Positions 28,049 through 36,997 of a stretch of 43,886 bases of DNA are shown piece after piece. The notes beneath the pieces are model-generated. The model saw nothing but the letters and a program-made list of their open reading frames with translations, had not been told where the DNA came from and made no database searches. The stretch spans positions 1 to 43,886 of the forward strand of contig JAJRSE010000085.1 of NCBI GenBank assembly GCA_024278955.1, in the 5' to 3' direction. The DNA comes from Planctomycetota bacterium (GTDB taxonomy: Bacteria > Planctomycetota > Planctomycetia > Pirellulales > Lacipirellulaceae). A program made the translations under genes and the position numbers. How positions within the stretch are numbered: position 1 is the stretch's first letter; every line of letters begins with the position of its first letter.

Positions 28049-29485
28049 TTACATGCGGCGAAAAACGACGGGCCAGCAGGCCAAAAGAGCAAGCACTGCG
28101 GCCGAGGGCTCGGGGATATCTCCAAAAGAAGCCTGAAAACCAGTGCCGCCGTTAAACTGCAGCTGCCAGGTCAGGAAGTCGAGGCCATCGGTATCGCCAT
28201 CCAAATCGGTGTCGCCGCCGGCATTGAGCCCGTAAGACGCTTGCCAATCGCCAAAATCGCCCAAGTCGACCAAGCCATTTTCATTAAAATCGGCAGGCAA
28301 AAAAATCTGGGGATCTTCGACCGACACGTCCAGTTGATAGAACTGGATCATCGGGTCGTCTCCGGTGACGCGAACATAGTACTCGCCTGCCGAGGGCAAG
28401 CTGATGCCGGTAAGCGATTCCTCGAAGCCCGCCCCCGTCAAATTGGCCGAAGCCAGCAAGGTCGTGCCATCGGTGTCGTAGAAATCTAGGGCCAGATTAC
28501 TGATCGAAGAGGTGTCGATCGGTTCTTGTACTCCCCCGACGTTCTCGTTGTAGGTGGGTCCCAAGGGGGTCAGCAGGATATCGGCCTGGGAGGGGCCGGA
28601 AACCGTGAAAGAGAAAAAATCGAGGTCGGTGCTTCGATCGATACTGATAAAGTCGGTATCAGAGGGGCTAACCACGGTATCGACCGCATCGGTTCCGATC
28701 GAGACCGAGCTGCCCGACGAAATGGAGCCCAAGCTCGTCGCGGTAGCGGCCGTGTTATTGCCTAGCCCCCCATTGGCTTTCTCGAGAGCATCGCCATAAA
28801 TCCACTGCAAACCGCGAATATCGTCGAATTGGGGTCCCTCAAAGGCAATCGAGATATTTGGTTCCAGCAGGAAGTTGCTTGTATTGGACACGACGTGATT
28901 GATCCCGAAGCCATGTCCGACTTCGTGCATGATGGTATTGCGGAGCTGGCGGTAGTCGGAAGAAGAATTTGAGAAAAAAGAGCCGTCCCCGGTGTCCAGA
29001 ACCATGTCGCCGTTATCGGGAAAGCGGCTGAAGCCCAAGGTACCGCCAGCACCGTCGATGTAGGCACCGCCAATTCGCACATCGCCTCGGACTCCCAGCA
29101 AGCCACTAGAGCCTTCGGCAGAGCTGCCTTGCGTGGCGCCGTCGTCGTTGGGCTCGTAAACGTAGGTAATGCCGCCCAGCTCAGTCCAACGCGCGAAGGA
29201 TTCTTCAAAAAAGTGGAACCAAGGCCTCAGCGAAAGATCAGAACCGCCTGGGCCGGCACCAAACTCGGAATCCATGAAGCTGATGAAGTCGCTCGGGCTG
29301 GCGCCAAACATCATCGTATTATCTGGCACCAAGCTCCAGGTAAGCGTGATCGGATCGCCTGCGATTCCGGTCGCTCCCGAGGCGGTCTCACCCCAGCGAT
29401 CCTCGAAGACAAAGGCCTCGGCCGACTGCGCAGCCGCAAAGCAGGCGAATAGAAACAGCGTAGCGGTAAATCGATTGCGAATCAT
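28049..29485 (-). CDS. Secreted matrixin-like metalloprotease with dockerin-like segment and PEP-CTERM tail
   Basis: A 478-residue exported protein. A signal peptide covers residues 1-24 (LFLFACFAAAQSAEA). The zinc-protease motif HEVGHGFGINH (187-197) fits HExxHxxGxxH of metzincins, with Glu188 catalytic. A PPC-like beta domain follows (about 262-390, DLDFFSFTVSG through AGEYYVRVTGDD). Next is a dockerin-like pair of calcium loops (ADFNENGLVDLGDF and GDTDLDGDTDGLDF, about 397-440). It ends IPEPSAAVLALLACW...FRRM, the PEP-CTERM sorting signal processed by exosortase. It probably degrades protein outside the cell or at the surface. The neighbouring tRNA and sigma genes are unrelated, so it looks monocistronic. 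Confidence 0.9.
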   Translation of the reverse strand: MIRNRFTATLFLFACFAAAQSAEAFVFEDRWGETASGATGIAGDPITLTWSLVPDNTMMFGASPSDFISFMDSEFGAGPGGSDLSLRPWFHFFEESFARWTELGGITYVYEPNDDGATQGSSAEGSSGLLGVRGDVRIGGAYIDGAGGTLGFSRFPDNGDMVLDTGDGSFFSNSSSDYRQLRNTIMHEVGHGFGINHVVSNTSNFLLEPNISIAFEGPQFDDIRGLQWIYGDALEKANGGLGNNTAATATSLGSISSGSSVSIGTDAVDTVVSPSDTDFISIDRSTDLDFFSFTVSGPSQADILLTPLGPTYNENVGGVQEPIDTSSISNLALDFYDTDGTTLLASANLTGAGFEESLTGISLPSAGEYYVRVTGDDPMIQFYQLDVSVEDPQIFLPADFNENGLVDLGDFGDWQASYGLNAGGDTDLDGDTDGLDFLTWQLQFNGGTGFQASFGDIPEPSAAVLALLACWPVVFRRM

Positions 29486-29661
29486 CTAAGCCCAACTCTG
29501 TTCACACCCCACCAGGCCCGTTCCGCAGGCTGGCAATCCCTTCATTTTAACACGGCGTCAGGAATTTGGGTCCGGGAAATCGGGGCTGACAAACAGGTAA
29601 AACAAGGCCTCTGCAAGCAAAAAATACAAGACATCGGCTTTTTGGGCCATTTCAAATTAAA

Positions 29662-29689
29662 AAGCCCAGGGATAACAATCCCTGGGCTT
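29662..29689 (-). terminator. Rho-independent terminator of the sigma-factor gene
   Basis: On the minus strand, AAGCCCAGGGAT and ATCCCTGGGCTT form a perfect 12-bp stem around TGTT, followed directly by TTTAA. It lies 21 nt after the sigma stop codon. Confidence 0.9.
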
Positions 29690-29710
29690 CTGAACAAATT
29701 TCGATGCGGC

Positions 29711-31375
29711 CTATATATCGAGAACGATCTTTTCTTCTTGGGCCGCCAAACGGAGCTTGGTGAGCGCACGAGCTTCGATCTGGCGGATTCGCTCTTTGGT
29801 CACGCCCAGTTCTTCCCCCACTTCTTTGAGAGTTCGGGGTTCGTGGGAATGGTCCAACCCAAAGCGACCGACGATAATCTGCCGTTCACGATCGTCGAGC
29901 CGCTTGAGCACGCGATTGATCTTCGAGATGCGATCTTGCTGCATCGTTTCCTCGACCACCGGGTTGCCCCGATTTTCTTGGGTCGCAGCAAACAGCTCGT
30001 CGTGGCTGGTACGGAAACGATCGCGCTGGCGATATTCGCCAGGAATCGTACGGGCAAAATTCTTCATAATGGCCCAACTGCCGTAGGTGCTAAACTTGTT
30101 TCCACGGGCAAAGTCAAATTTTTCGATCGCCCGAAGCAGCGACACGTTGCCATCGCTCACCAGTTCGAAAAAGTTTTGGTCGGGCCTCACATGACGCTTC
30201 GCAATCGAAACGACAAGGCGCAAGTTACAACGGGCAATCTGATTCTTAACCTCGACTGCTTGCTGATAAGCCTCTTCGATTTGGTCCATCAGCGGAGCTT
30301 TGGGGTGCTCGACGTCTAGCTGATTACGTAGTTTGCTCGCTTTGTACTTCAGGTAGTTGTACTTGCGAAACAGGTGCTGTTCTTGCTCCTTGGTGAGCAA
30401 GGCAATCTCGTACAAGCTCGCCAAATAGGTTGGCAAACCCGAGGGACGGCGCGGCTTGCGCGTCGCAGTTTCGTTTTCAGGCATCGGGCCAAGGCACGCC
30501 TTGTCGGCACCCTTCCGCGCAAAGCGAGGGTTGTCCATGAAGTCGAGCGCCAACTCTGCGATGCGTTGGGCACGCATCTCACCAATGACCCGATAGACGG
30601 TGGTCTTGGTGCGACAATAATCTCGACACAGCTTTTCTACCGTGGCGCCGCGACGATACGAACGGTAGATATTGGCCTTCTGCTGCTCGGTAAGTGGCCC
30701 ACCGCCCGCGGGGAAAATGGCCGCCTCGGGATTCTCCTGGTCGTGCTGTCGCAGGGCGGCGCGAATCGTCTCAATGCTACGTCCGGTCCGCTGGGCTAGC
30801 TGGCGAGAAATTTCTGCCTGCCCACGCCCCGATCGAGCCATCTGCTTTGCGCAGTCGATGTATTCGTCGCGTTGATGATCCGTAAGCTGGCTGAACTTGG
30901 CTCCCCGCTGGACGCGGTCGGCGTTGTTCTTCACAAACCGATCGACGCTGCTTTGCAGGAACCCAACTCGCTTACGTCCGTCAAACACAAGGCGACGACT
31001 GACAAGCCCTAATGCCCGCCAACGCGAAATCGTTTTGGTCGAAACATTAAACTGGTTTGCCAACTGCTCGACCGTAAAAACCTGCTCGCCCATCGCGTCG
31101 GCTCGAAGCTCAGCCGTGTCGGAAAGATCTTCGACAAATAGCCTCAAATCGTGAAGCAACTCGCTGCCAGCAATCTTGCGGTTGCCAGCCTCGGGGATCG
31201 AGTGTCCGACAATCTGAGACACAATTTCGGCCGCCGGATAATTACGCTCGACCTCAAGAGTTGCGATTAGCTTTTCCGCCAAATCGATCTGCAAAAGCAT
31301 GGCCTCGCGAGAGGTCTGCCCGCGCTGGCGCTCACTCAACCAACGTAAAACAGGATTTTTGTATTCTTGATGCAT
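29711..31375 (-). CDS. Sigma-70-family factor with long N-terminus of HTH modules
   Basis: A 554-residue RNA polymerase sigma factor. The start is the ATG at 31375, preceded by GAGGTGG; an upstream in-frame ATG at 31444 has no such site. Residues about 100-145 form a MerR/excisionase-like HTH (FTVEQLANQFNVSTKTISRW). Two more HTH-like units follow at about 165-210 (EISRQLAQRTGRSIETIRAA) and 228-275 (EKLCRDYCRTKTTVYRVIGE). The sigma part begins near 310: region 1.2 (YLASLYEIALLTKEQEQHL), region 2 (FFELVSDGNVSLLRAIEKF) and region 4 (LKEVGEELGVTKERIRQIEA). Region 3 is hardly recognisable. In region 2.4 FSTYGSWAIMKNFAR differs from sigma-70 at positions equal to Trp434, Gln437 and Thr440. It looks like an alternative factor; its target promoters are unknown. 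Confidence 0.9.
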   Translation of the reverse strand: MHQEYKNPVLRWLSERQRGQTSREAMLLQIDLAEKLIATLEVERNYPAAEIVSQIVGHSIPEAGNRKIAGSELLHDLRLFVEDLSDTAELRADAMGEQVFTVEQLANQFNVSTKTISRWRALGLVSRRLVFDGRKRVGFLQSSVDRFVKNNADRVQRGAKFSQLTDHQRDEYIDCAKQMARSGRGQAEISRQLAQRTGRSIETIRAALRQHDQENPEAAIFPAGGGPLTEQQKANIYRSYRRGATVEKLCRDYCRTKTTVYRVIGEMRAQRIAELALDFMDNPRFARKGADKACLGPMPENETATRKPRRPSGLPTYLASLYEIALLTKEQEQHLFRKYNYLKYKASKLRNQLDVEHPKAPLMDQIEEAYQQAVEVKNQIARCNLRLVVSIAKRHVRPDQNFFELVSDGNVSLLRAIEKFDFARGNKFSTYGSWAIMKNFARTIPGEYRQRDRFRTSHDELFAATQENRGNPVVEETMQQDRISKINRVLKRLDDRERQIIVGRFGLDHSHEPRTLKEVGEELGVTKERIRQIEARALTKLRLAAQEEKIVLDI

Positions 31376-31999
31376 GGTCCACCTCTTCTCAAAGAAATTC
31401 CTCAGATGAGTTGGCGTGGTGTTCCGTGCGATTCCTTCGCCCACGTCCGAAAACCCGGATACTGCTCTTTCTTCCCTCCGACAGCCCCGCTTGCTGCTCG
31501 GTCGTTAGTGTTTGTCGAGGCCAAAGGACTCGGCAGGAAAAAAACTTGACTTATCTGCAACCACTGCTAGCCCTGCTGCGGCTAATGGTTGTACGCAAAT
31601 TAGTGGCATAAGGTCGAGAGAAAGTTCGTCTGATTTTGTCGATTTTACAAAAAACACCACCCACAACGCGACGTAAGTCGTTTATCAAAAACAACTTGTG
31701 CGATTTCCTGAGTATTTTCCGCGAATTTATTGTAGGGGCCTCAAAAGGCAAGTCCCCCCGTCGCCCTGGTTAATTGGCGAATCTAGGGCGTCCCCTGCGG
31801 TTCGATTGAATTCTCGGTCACCCGACAGACGATTACGCCCCTATCGGGCTACTTCGCGCCCAAGGTGTTTATGAAGGAGCTAGGGGCTGGGGTTTAGGGG
31901 CTCGTAGTCTTTCTCAGTTCAACATTCGAGCTGGGTGCCACTGCTGGCTCGCCCAGCAGTGGCACCCGAAAACCAAGCAACGATTTGAGGCGCAAGTCT
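31376..31999. other. Long spacer between sigma-factor and secreted-protein genes
   Basis: A 624-nt divergent control region. The half next to the sigma gene (31376-31740) is AT-rich in places and must hold its promoter, but no convincing -35/-10 pair was found, so the gene may use a non-standard promoter. The other half carries AAGGAGCTAGGGGCTGGGG (31874-31892) and the palindrome at 31933-31967. No gene is supported. Confidence 0.5.
31933..31967. repeat. Palindromic repeat, copy A
   Basis: GGGTGCCACTGCTGG and its exact complement flank CTCGC. The unit, with flanks TTCAACATTCGAG on the left and AAAACCAAGCA on the right, recurs at 36998-37103. It lies 32 nt before the start of the secreted-protein gene and would form a very stable hairpin in its leader if transcribed. 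Confidence 0.8.
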
Positions 32000-33376
32000 A
32001 TGTACACAAAGACCTTACTCACCTTAACGCTAGCAATCGCTGCGACGAATGCTTCCCGCTGCTCGGCGGACGAAACAACCAAGTACTTGCTCCAACCCCG
32101 AATAGCTGAGGACGATACGGCAAGCATCTCGCTTGAGTTGAAAGTCGGCGGCGAGATGCTGTTTCGCGAAAAGAGCGAAATCAAACGACTGCCGCTGAGC
32201 GTCACGGGCGAGCTGAAATACGATCAGCAGATTATCGCCTGGTCTGCCGAACCTGCTGAGGCTGCCCGATCGTTGAGAAACTATCAGACGGCATCGGCTA
32301 CCTTTGAGGTCGGCAAAGAAAGCCTCGAACGAAATTTGCCCAACGAGCAGCGATCGATTATTGCCGAGTTGCGAGAAGGCCACTCCACCTTGGTCGGCAG
32401 CCAAGGGCCACTCACCCGTAGTCAACTCGATCTGTTGGATGTTGTCGGAAACCCCTTAGCAATCGATCGCCTACTGCCTGGCCGCGAGTTGGCCGAAGGC
32501 GATAGTTGGGATCACGACAAGTCGTCGATCGGCGCGCTGCTGGGTATGGACCACGTGGCTGTTTGCGAGGTTTCAAGCGTAGTGATAGGGCAGGCCCACA
32601 AGCAGGTTCAAATTCGTTTGGCGGGCACGGTCCATGGCACGATCGACGGCGCGTCTACCGAAATCGATCTCCGGGGAGCCTATCTCTTCCACCTACGGCG
32701 CGGACGAATCACGAAGTTCAACTTGGCGGTTAAAGAAAAACGTGCAGCGGGCCAGGTTGTGCCGGGGCTCGATGTGGTTGCTAAAATACAGCTGACCGTT
32801 GGCAAAGCCTCTACGGAACAACCGCTAGACCAGAAGCTCGTGCAGCGTGCAAGCGATCTCTCTAAGCCGCTCCAGCGGAATCTGCTTTACAAGGCAGAGG
32901 GGCTCGGGTTTTATTTCCTACACGACATGGCATGGTACGTCACCGCCGAGCAAAGCGACCTGCTTTCGCTACGATGCCTGCAAGAAGGCGATCTCACAGC
33001 CCACTGCAACGTAAGCACTTTGCCAGCTCGGTCGGAGGGGCGTCAAACAACGCTCGAACAATTTGAACGCGACGTGCGCGAATCGCTTGGCGACAATCTA
33101 AAAAGCGTAACCGCCTCGACTCAATGGAAAAACGCTAAAGGGCATGATTGCTTGGGAGTGATCGCCGTCGGCAAGTTCGAGGGAGTCCCCGTCGAATGGC
33201 GATACTACTTGATCGCTGCCGATAGTCTGCCCCGAGTTTCGCTCTCGGTAACGCTGGAACAATCACAAATCGACCGCTTCGACGACGCCGATCGGCAAAT
33301 CATCGACTCGATCGAACTGATGCCGAAGGCAGATACCGCCACGGCGGCAAAGGATTCGGGACGTTCGGCTCGCTAG
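32000..33376 (+). CDS. Secreted protein of unknown function
   Basis: A 458-residue exported protein not recognised as a known family. A signal peptide covers residues about 1-24 (LLTLTLAIAATNASRCSA). The mature part is soluble, with mixed alpha/beta character, one Cys pair region (VAVCEVSS, LLSLRCLQEGDLTAHC) and no membrane segment. The N-terminal half (ELKYDQQIIAWSAEPAEA) has features of planctomycete secreted hypothetical proteins, and the C-terminal 120 residues (KNAKGHDCLGVIAVGKFEGVPVEWRYYLIA) may be a separate domain. ATG 32000 is chosen over the TTG at 31985 because it starts the signal peptide directly. The stop codon TAG at 33374-33376 overlaps the edge of a MITE. Confidence 0.75.
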   Translation: MYTKTLLTLTLAIAATNASRCSADETTKYLLQPRIAEDDTASISLELKVGGEMLFREKSEIKRLPLSVTGELKYDQQIIAWSAEPAEAARSLRNYQTASATFEVGKESLERNLPNEQRSIIAELREGHSTLVGSQGPLTRSQLDLLDVVGNPLAIDRLLPGRELAEGDSWDHDKSSIGALLGMDHVAVCEVSSVVIGQAHKQVQIRLAGTVHGTIDGASTEIDLRGAYLFHLRRGRITKFNLAVKEKRAAGQVVPGLDVVAKIQLTVGKASTEQPLDQKLVQRASDLSKPLQRNLLYKAEGLGFYFLHDMAWYVTAEQSDLLSLRCLQEGDLTAHCNVSTLPARSEGRQTTLEQFERDVRESLGDNLKSVTASTQWKNAKGHDCLGVIAVGKFEGVPVEWRYYLIAADSLPRVSLSVTLEQSQIDRFDDADRQIIDSIELMPKADTATAAKDSGRSAR

Positions 33377-33498
33377 AGCACTTCCTTAAAAAACATAGCC
33401 ACCGAGCACACAGAGGTCTCAGAGGAAATGCTGAAATGAACCACCTTTTCTCGGTGTTCTCTGTGAACTCTGTGGCTACACAATTAACAGAACTGCTC
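33376..33498. mobile_element. 123-bp MITE with IS630-like ends
   Basis: Imperfect inverted repeats of about 40 bp run from GAGCACTTCC on the left to GAACTGCTC on the right, each next to TA (33374-33375 and 33499-33500). Inner parts carry TAGCCAC and CACAGAG motifs on both arms. The right end matches the end of the IS630 element at 932-939. Its insertion gives the preceding gene its TAG stop: TA of the target plus G of the element. It encodes nothing. Confidence 0.65.
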
Positions 33499-33614
33499 TA
33501 GGTGCAAGGTGCGTAGGATGCGCCAAAGCGAAACGGCGGCCTCTTCCTACGACTACGTTTTATCGCCGAGGTCGCTGCTGACAAGTTCGCGGCTCGGTGG
33601 CAAGCACCGGCCCG

Positions 33615-34853
33615 CTATTTTGTCGCAAACAGCTCGTCGGCGCCTTCGATTTTTGGAACCACGACCACACCGCCTTCAGTCACGGTGAAGCCTCGGCGGC
33701 GGTCGAGTTCTAGGTCGACCCCGATTTTGGCTCCGTCGGGGATGCTGACGTTTTTGTCGATGATCGCTTTGCGGACGATCGCGCCTCGGCCAATTCGGAC
33801 CTCACTAAAAAGAATCGAATCGGTGACCTCGGCGTGCTCCTCGACCCGCACTTTGGGCCCCACAATGCTTCCTATGACTTTGCCGCCAGAGATGATGGTC
33901 CCTGCCGCAATGATGCTATCGTGAGCTGCTCCGCGACGACCTTCTTCGGCGTTGAACACAAACTTGGGCGGCGGCAGGTTGGGCTGATCGGTTCGCACAG
34001 GCCAATGGCAGTCGTAGAGATTCAGCTGGGGCTCAACACTGGTAAGCTCGATGTTGGCCTCGTAGTAGGCGTCGAGCGTGCCGACATCGCGCCAGTAGGA
34101 ATCCTGTTTGCAATTCTCGTCTTGAAACGGAAACGCCATGAGACGATTCGTATTGATAATCGAGGGGATAATGTTGCGACCAAAGTCGTGGGCACTATCG
34201 GGTAGGGTTGCATCTTGACAGAGTTGGTTGAATAGAAACTCGGCGTTAAAGACATAGATCCCCATCGAGGCAAGGCAATGCTCGGGGTCGCCGGGAAGGG
34301 TTTTTGGGTTGTCTGGTTTTTCTTCAAAACCAACCACACGGCCCGTGTCGTCGGTTTGCATCACGCCAAAAGCTCGTGCCTCGTCGACGTCGACACGAAG
34401 CGCCGCGATCGTGAGATCGGCATTATTCTCTTCATGAAAGGCAACCATCTTGCTGTAGTCCATCTTGTAGATGTGGTCGCCTGCCAAAATCACGACATGC
34501 TTGGGACGCTCTTTTTCGAGCGTGTAGATATTCTGGTAAACCGCGTCGGCTGTGCCTTGGTACCACTGCTCGTCGATCCGCTGCTGTGGGGGCACGATGT
34601 CGATGAACTCGCCCAGTTCGCGGCAAAACAAATGCCGCCAGCCCGTGTTGATGTGCCGGTCAAGGCTCATGGCCTTGTATTGGGTAAGCACCAAGATGCG
34701 GCGAATGCCGCTGTTGATGCAGTTGGAGAGCGTGAAGTCGACAATCCGGTAAATGCCGCCAAACGGGACGGCCGGCTTGGCGCGATCGCGTGTGAGCGGT
34801 TCGAGGCGAGATCCCTTGCCCCCTGCCAAGACTACTGCCAAAACATCATTCAT
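33615..34853 (-). CDS. glgC: Glucose-1-phosphate adenylyltransferase
   Basis: A 412-residue ADP-glucose pyrophosphorylase, which makes ADP-glucose from ATP and glucose-1-phosphate for glycogen synthesis. The nucleotide-binding signature is LAGGKGSRLEPLTRDRAKPA, the substrate loop is YQGTADAVYQN, and GDHIYKMDY and GFEEKPDNP follow. The C-terminal third is a left-handed beta-helix (VIGSIVGPKVRVEEHAEVTDS). ATG 34853 is used; a TTG eight codons upstream is in frame but unlikely, and a GAGG lies 11 nt before the ATG. It follows the interrupted glycosyltransferase by 143 nt on the same strand. No other glg gene is present. Confidence 0.95.
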   Translation of the reverse strand: MNDVLAVVLAGGKGSRLEPLTRDRAKPAVPFGGIYRIVDFTLSNCINSGIRRILVLTQYKAMSLDRHINTGWRHLFCRELGEFIDIVPPQQRIDEQWYQGTADAVYQNIYTLEKERPKHVVILAGDHIYKMDYSKMVAFHEENNADLTIAALRVDVDEARAFGVMQTDDTGRVVGFEEKPDNPKTLPGDPEHCLASMGIYVFNAEFLFNQLCQDATLPDSAHDFGRNIIPSIINTNRLMAFPFQDENCKQDSYWRDVGTLDAYYEANIELTSVEPQLNLYDCHWPVRTDQPNLPPPKFVFNAEEGRRGAAHDSIIAAGTIISGGKVIGSIVGPKVRVEEHAEVTDSILFSEVRIGRGAIVRKAIIDKNVSIPDGAKIGVDLELDRRRGFTVTEGGVVVVPKIEGADELFATK

Positions 34854-34969
34854 AAGTTGGTCATCCTCTGTCCACAACTGCCCTGAGGACTCGCCATTCT
34901 AGTGGCAAACCGCGACCAAGCATACCGCGGTCGTGGTTGGGCGGCTTTCAGCGATTTAAGCCTCGCACT

Positions 34970-34997
34970 AAGCCCTGGGGTTGCAATCCTCGGGCTT
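34970..34997. repeat. Palindrome at the end of the glycosyltransferase
   Basis: AAGCCC and GGGCTT arms surround a core with TTGCAA (AAGCCCTGGGGTTGCAATCC on the left part). A similar palindrome around GGATTGCAATCC lies at 43241-43266. It starts inside the stop codon but has no U tract, so it is a dispersed repeat rather than a standard terminator. Confidence 0.6.
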
Positions 34998-36064
34998 TAA
35001 TGTGCTACGAGCAACTTATCGTAGACTTCTGAGTAAGCGTTCAAACAGCCTGACGAGCTAAATCGCTTTGCTACCTCGTCGGCGCCAGCGATTGCGATTG
35101 TCTTCGCGTGCTCCGGGTCTTGCAGCAGCCGCATGGTGTGCCGGGCACAAATCGATCGGCTTGCGACCGGAAAGAGATAACCAATACGTCCAGGATCGAT
35201 AAGCTGCTGATGGGCGAGTACGTCGGTTGCCACGACCGGGATTCGACGAGCCATGGCTTCCAGCATTGCCAGAGGAGGCCCCTCGGGCGATTGGTCGCCG
35301 GTGACCTGCCAAAAAACCTCGGCATGGGGCAACAAGTGCTGAAGGTCCTAGCGGTAGCCAAGGAAACGAATCGCGCTGGCATCACTGGCGAGACGTGCGA
35401 AGCGTTCCAAACGATGCCGATCGGGGCCGTCGCCGAAGAAAATCAGTCGAGCCGACTCATCAAGCGTTCGGACAAGCTCGAAACACCAGATCGCTTCTTC
35501 AAGCGATTTATCGCGAGTAAGTTGCCCTGCGATCGCAATAATCCGCGAGTCTTCAGACAATCGAAGAGCCCTTAAAAACTGATCGCGAGGGAAAGGTTCT
35601 TGGGCCTCGGTGGAGATACCTGGAGCAATGACGACCGTCTGCTCGGTTTGACACTCCTGCGGACTGGTGAGAACAAAGCGGTCGACCCTGGCATTGAATC
35701 TCCCGGGCGGAAGCTCGGCAAGCGTTGCTACGCAAGGCGCAACACTTGTAGCCGGACGTACAAAACTTGCATAGCGTAAAGCCGCAAACCCCCATACGTG
35801 CAAAAGGTCGAAGGGCTGCTGGCAGAATTCTTGGGTAAGTCGCCAGGCGGCAATCGGGTCGTACGACCATCGCTGCTGGAGCACTCGAACGACCGCGCCC
35901 GACTGCTCACAAGAAAAACGCTCCCGCGAATTGGCCGAGAGTGCTACGATCCTGACACGGCAGGCGTCGGCCAACTGTTGAGTAACGAGCTGCCGCATCT
36001 GCTTCGACTGGCCATAGCCATCGAGCAGGGAAATCAGGTGCAGTATCTGTCGCGGCTGGCTCAT
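34997..36064 (-). pseudogene. GT4-family glycosyltransferase with in-frame amber stop
   Basis: One frame of 356 codons encodes a GT-B glycosyltransferase broken only by a TAG at 35348-35350. The N-terminal half (from ATG 36064) has an acceptor domain with LLHVWGFAALRYASF and the donor-domain start IIAIAGQLTRDKSLEEAIWCF. The second half continues in the same frame with EVFWQVTGDQSPEGPPLAMLEAMA, the E-x7-E donor motif of GT4, then VVATDVLAHQQLIDPG. No base is gained or lost around the stop (FLGYR*DLQHLLPH). It may be a recent pseudogene, a sequencing error or a suppressed stop. Intact, it would transfer a sugar from a nucleotide donor in the cytoplasm. It is upstream of glgC. Confidence 0.8.
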
Positions 36065-36105
36065 GCTGGGTTGTCGAGTAGGATGTCGGTCAAGGGGCTT
36101 TGCAG

Positions 36106-36138
36106 TTTAGCCACAGAAACCATTTTAGCCACAGAAAC
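36106..36138. repeat. Two tandem copies of TTTAGCCACAGAAAC
   Basis: Exact 15-bp copies at 36106-36120 and 36124-36138 lie between the divergent glycosyltransferase and hydrolase genes. AGCCACAGA also occurs in the arms of the MITE at 33376-33498, so this may be a fragment of the same repeat family. Confidence 0.6.
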
Positions 36139-36216
36139 GACGTCAAGAAACGTCTCTAACACAAATAGCCTCGATCTCACCGATCGCCGGAGTCTCGCGG
36201 CAATAGAAATTTTTCC

Positions 36217-36969
36217 ATGACAAAACGTTCAAAACAGTGGTCCACCGTCGAGGTCGCGGGACACAAGTGCCATCTTTTCGAGCCGACAACCCCGTCGGAA
36301 CATGGTTATACCGTGCTATTCCTTCATGGGCTCCAAGCAGGCCGACTGGAATTTCATCAGCCGATTGTCGACCAATTCGAGCGACATGGCCTGCGCGTGA
36401 TCGCTCCCAAAGCAGAGCATAGCTGGTGGGTCGACCGTATTTGCGAGCGATTCGACCCAAAGATAACCGGCGAACGGTTTGTGATGGATCATGTAATGCC
36501 ATTTATCGCCGAACACTGGCAGTGCGAGCCGCCTCGGATAGCCCTGCTCGGGCCAAGCATGGGCGGGCAAGGCGTGTTGCGATTGGCTTACAAATACCCC
36601 AACCAGTTTCCGATTGCAGCAGCCGTGTTTCCGGCCATCGATTTCCAGATTCGCATCGAAGAGGGCGACCCGGTGCTCTCGAAAATGTATCGTGACGCCG
36701 AAGAAGCACGGCAAGACACGGCCACGCTCCATATCCACCCGCTGAACTGGCCGCGAAACCAATGGTTCTGCTGCGACCCGGCCGACGTGCGTTGGCACCG
36801 ATCGGCCGATCGGCTAAAGATGAAACTCTACTCGCTCGGCGTGCCGTTCGAGTGCGATTTAGAAACCAGCGCCGGCGGGCATAGCTGGGAATACTTCAGC
36901 CACATGGCAGAACAAGCCGTGGGGTTTTTACACGAACGACTAGAACAAGAGCGAAGACGAGTTATTTAA
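36217..36969 (+). CDS. Alpha/beta-hydrolase, esterase-like
   Basis: A 250-residue cytoplasmic hydrolase with a complete catalytic triad. The nucleophile Ser114 is in LGPSMGGQG, the acid is probably Asp187 (CCDPADVRWH) and His222 is in AGGHSWEYF. The oxyanion loop is LFLHGLQAG (35-43). The GxSMGGxG elbow and C-terminal SAGGHSW resemble the esterase-D / S-formylglutathione hydrolase group, but the length and Cys-rich DP segment differ, so the substrate is open. There is no signal peptide. It diverges from the glycosyltransferase, with tandem repeats in between, and stands alone on its strand. Confidence 0.88.
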   Translation: MTKRSKQWSTVEVAGHKCHLFEPTTPSEHGYTVLFLHGLQAGRLEFHQPIVDQFERHGLRVIAPKAEHSWWVDRICERFDPKITGERFVMDHVMPFIAEHWQCEPPRIALLGPSMGGQGVLRLAYKYPNQFPIAAAVFPAIDFQIRIEEGDPVLSKMYRDAEEARQDTATLHIHPLNWPRNQWFCCDPADVRWHRSADRLKMKLYSLGVPFECDLETSAGGHSWEYFSHMAEQAVGFLHERLEQERRRVI

Positions 36970-36997
36970 TGCCAATTAGTACGACGGTTCTAGAGCA

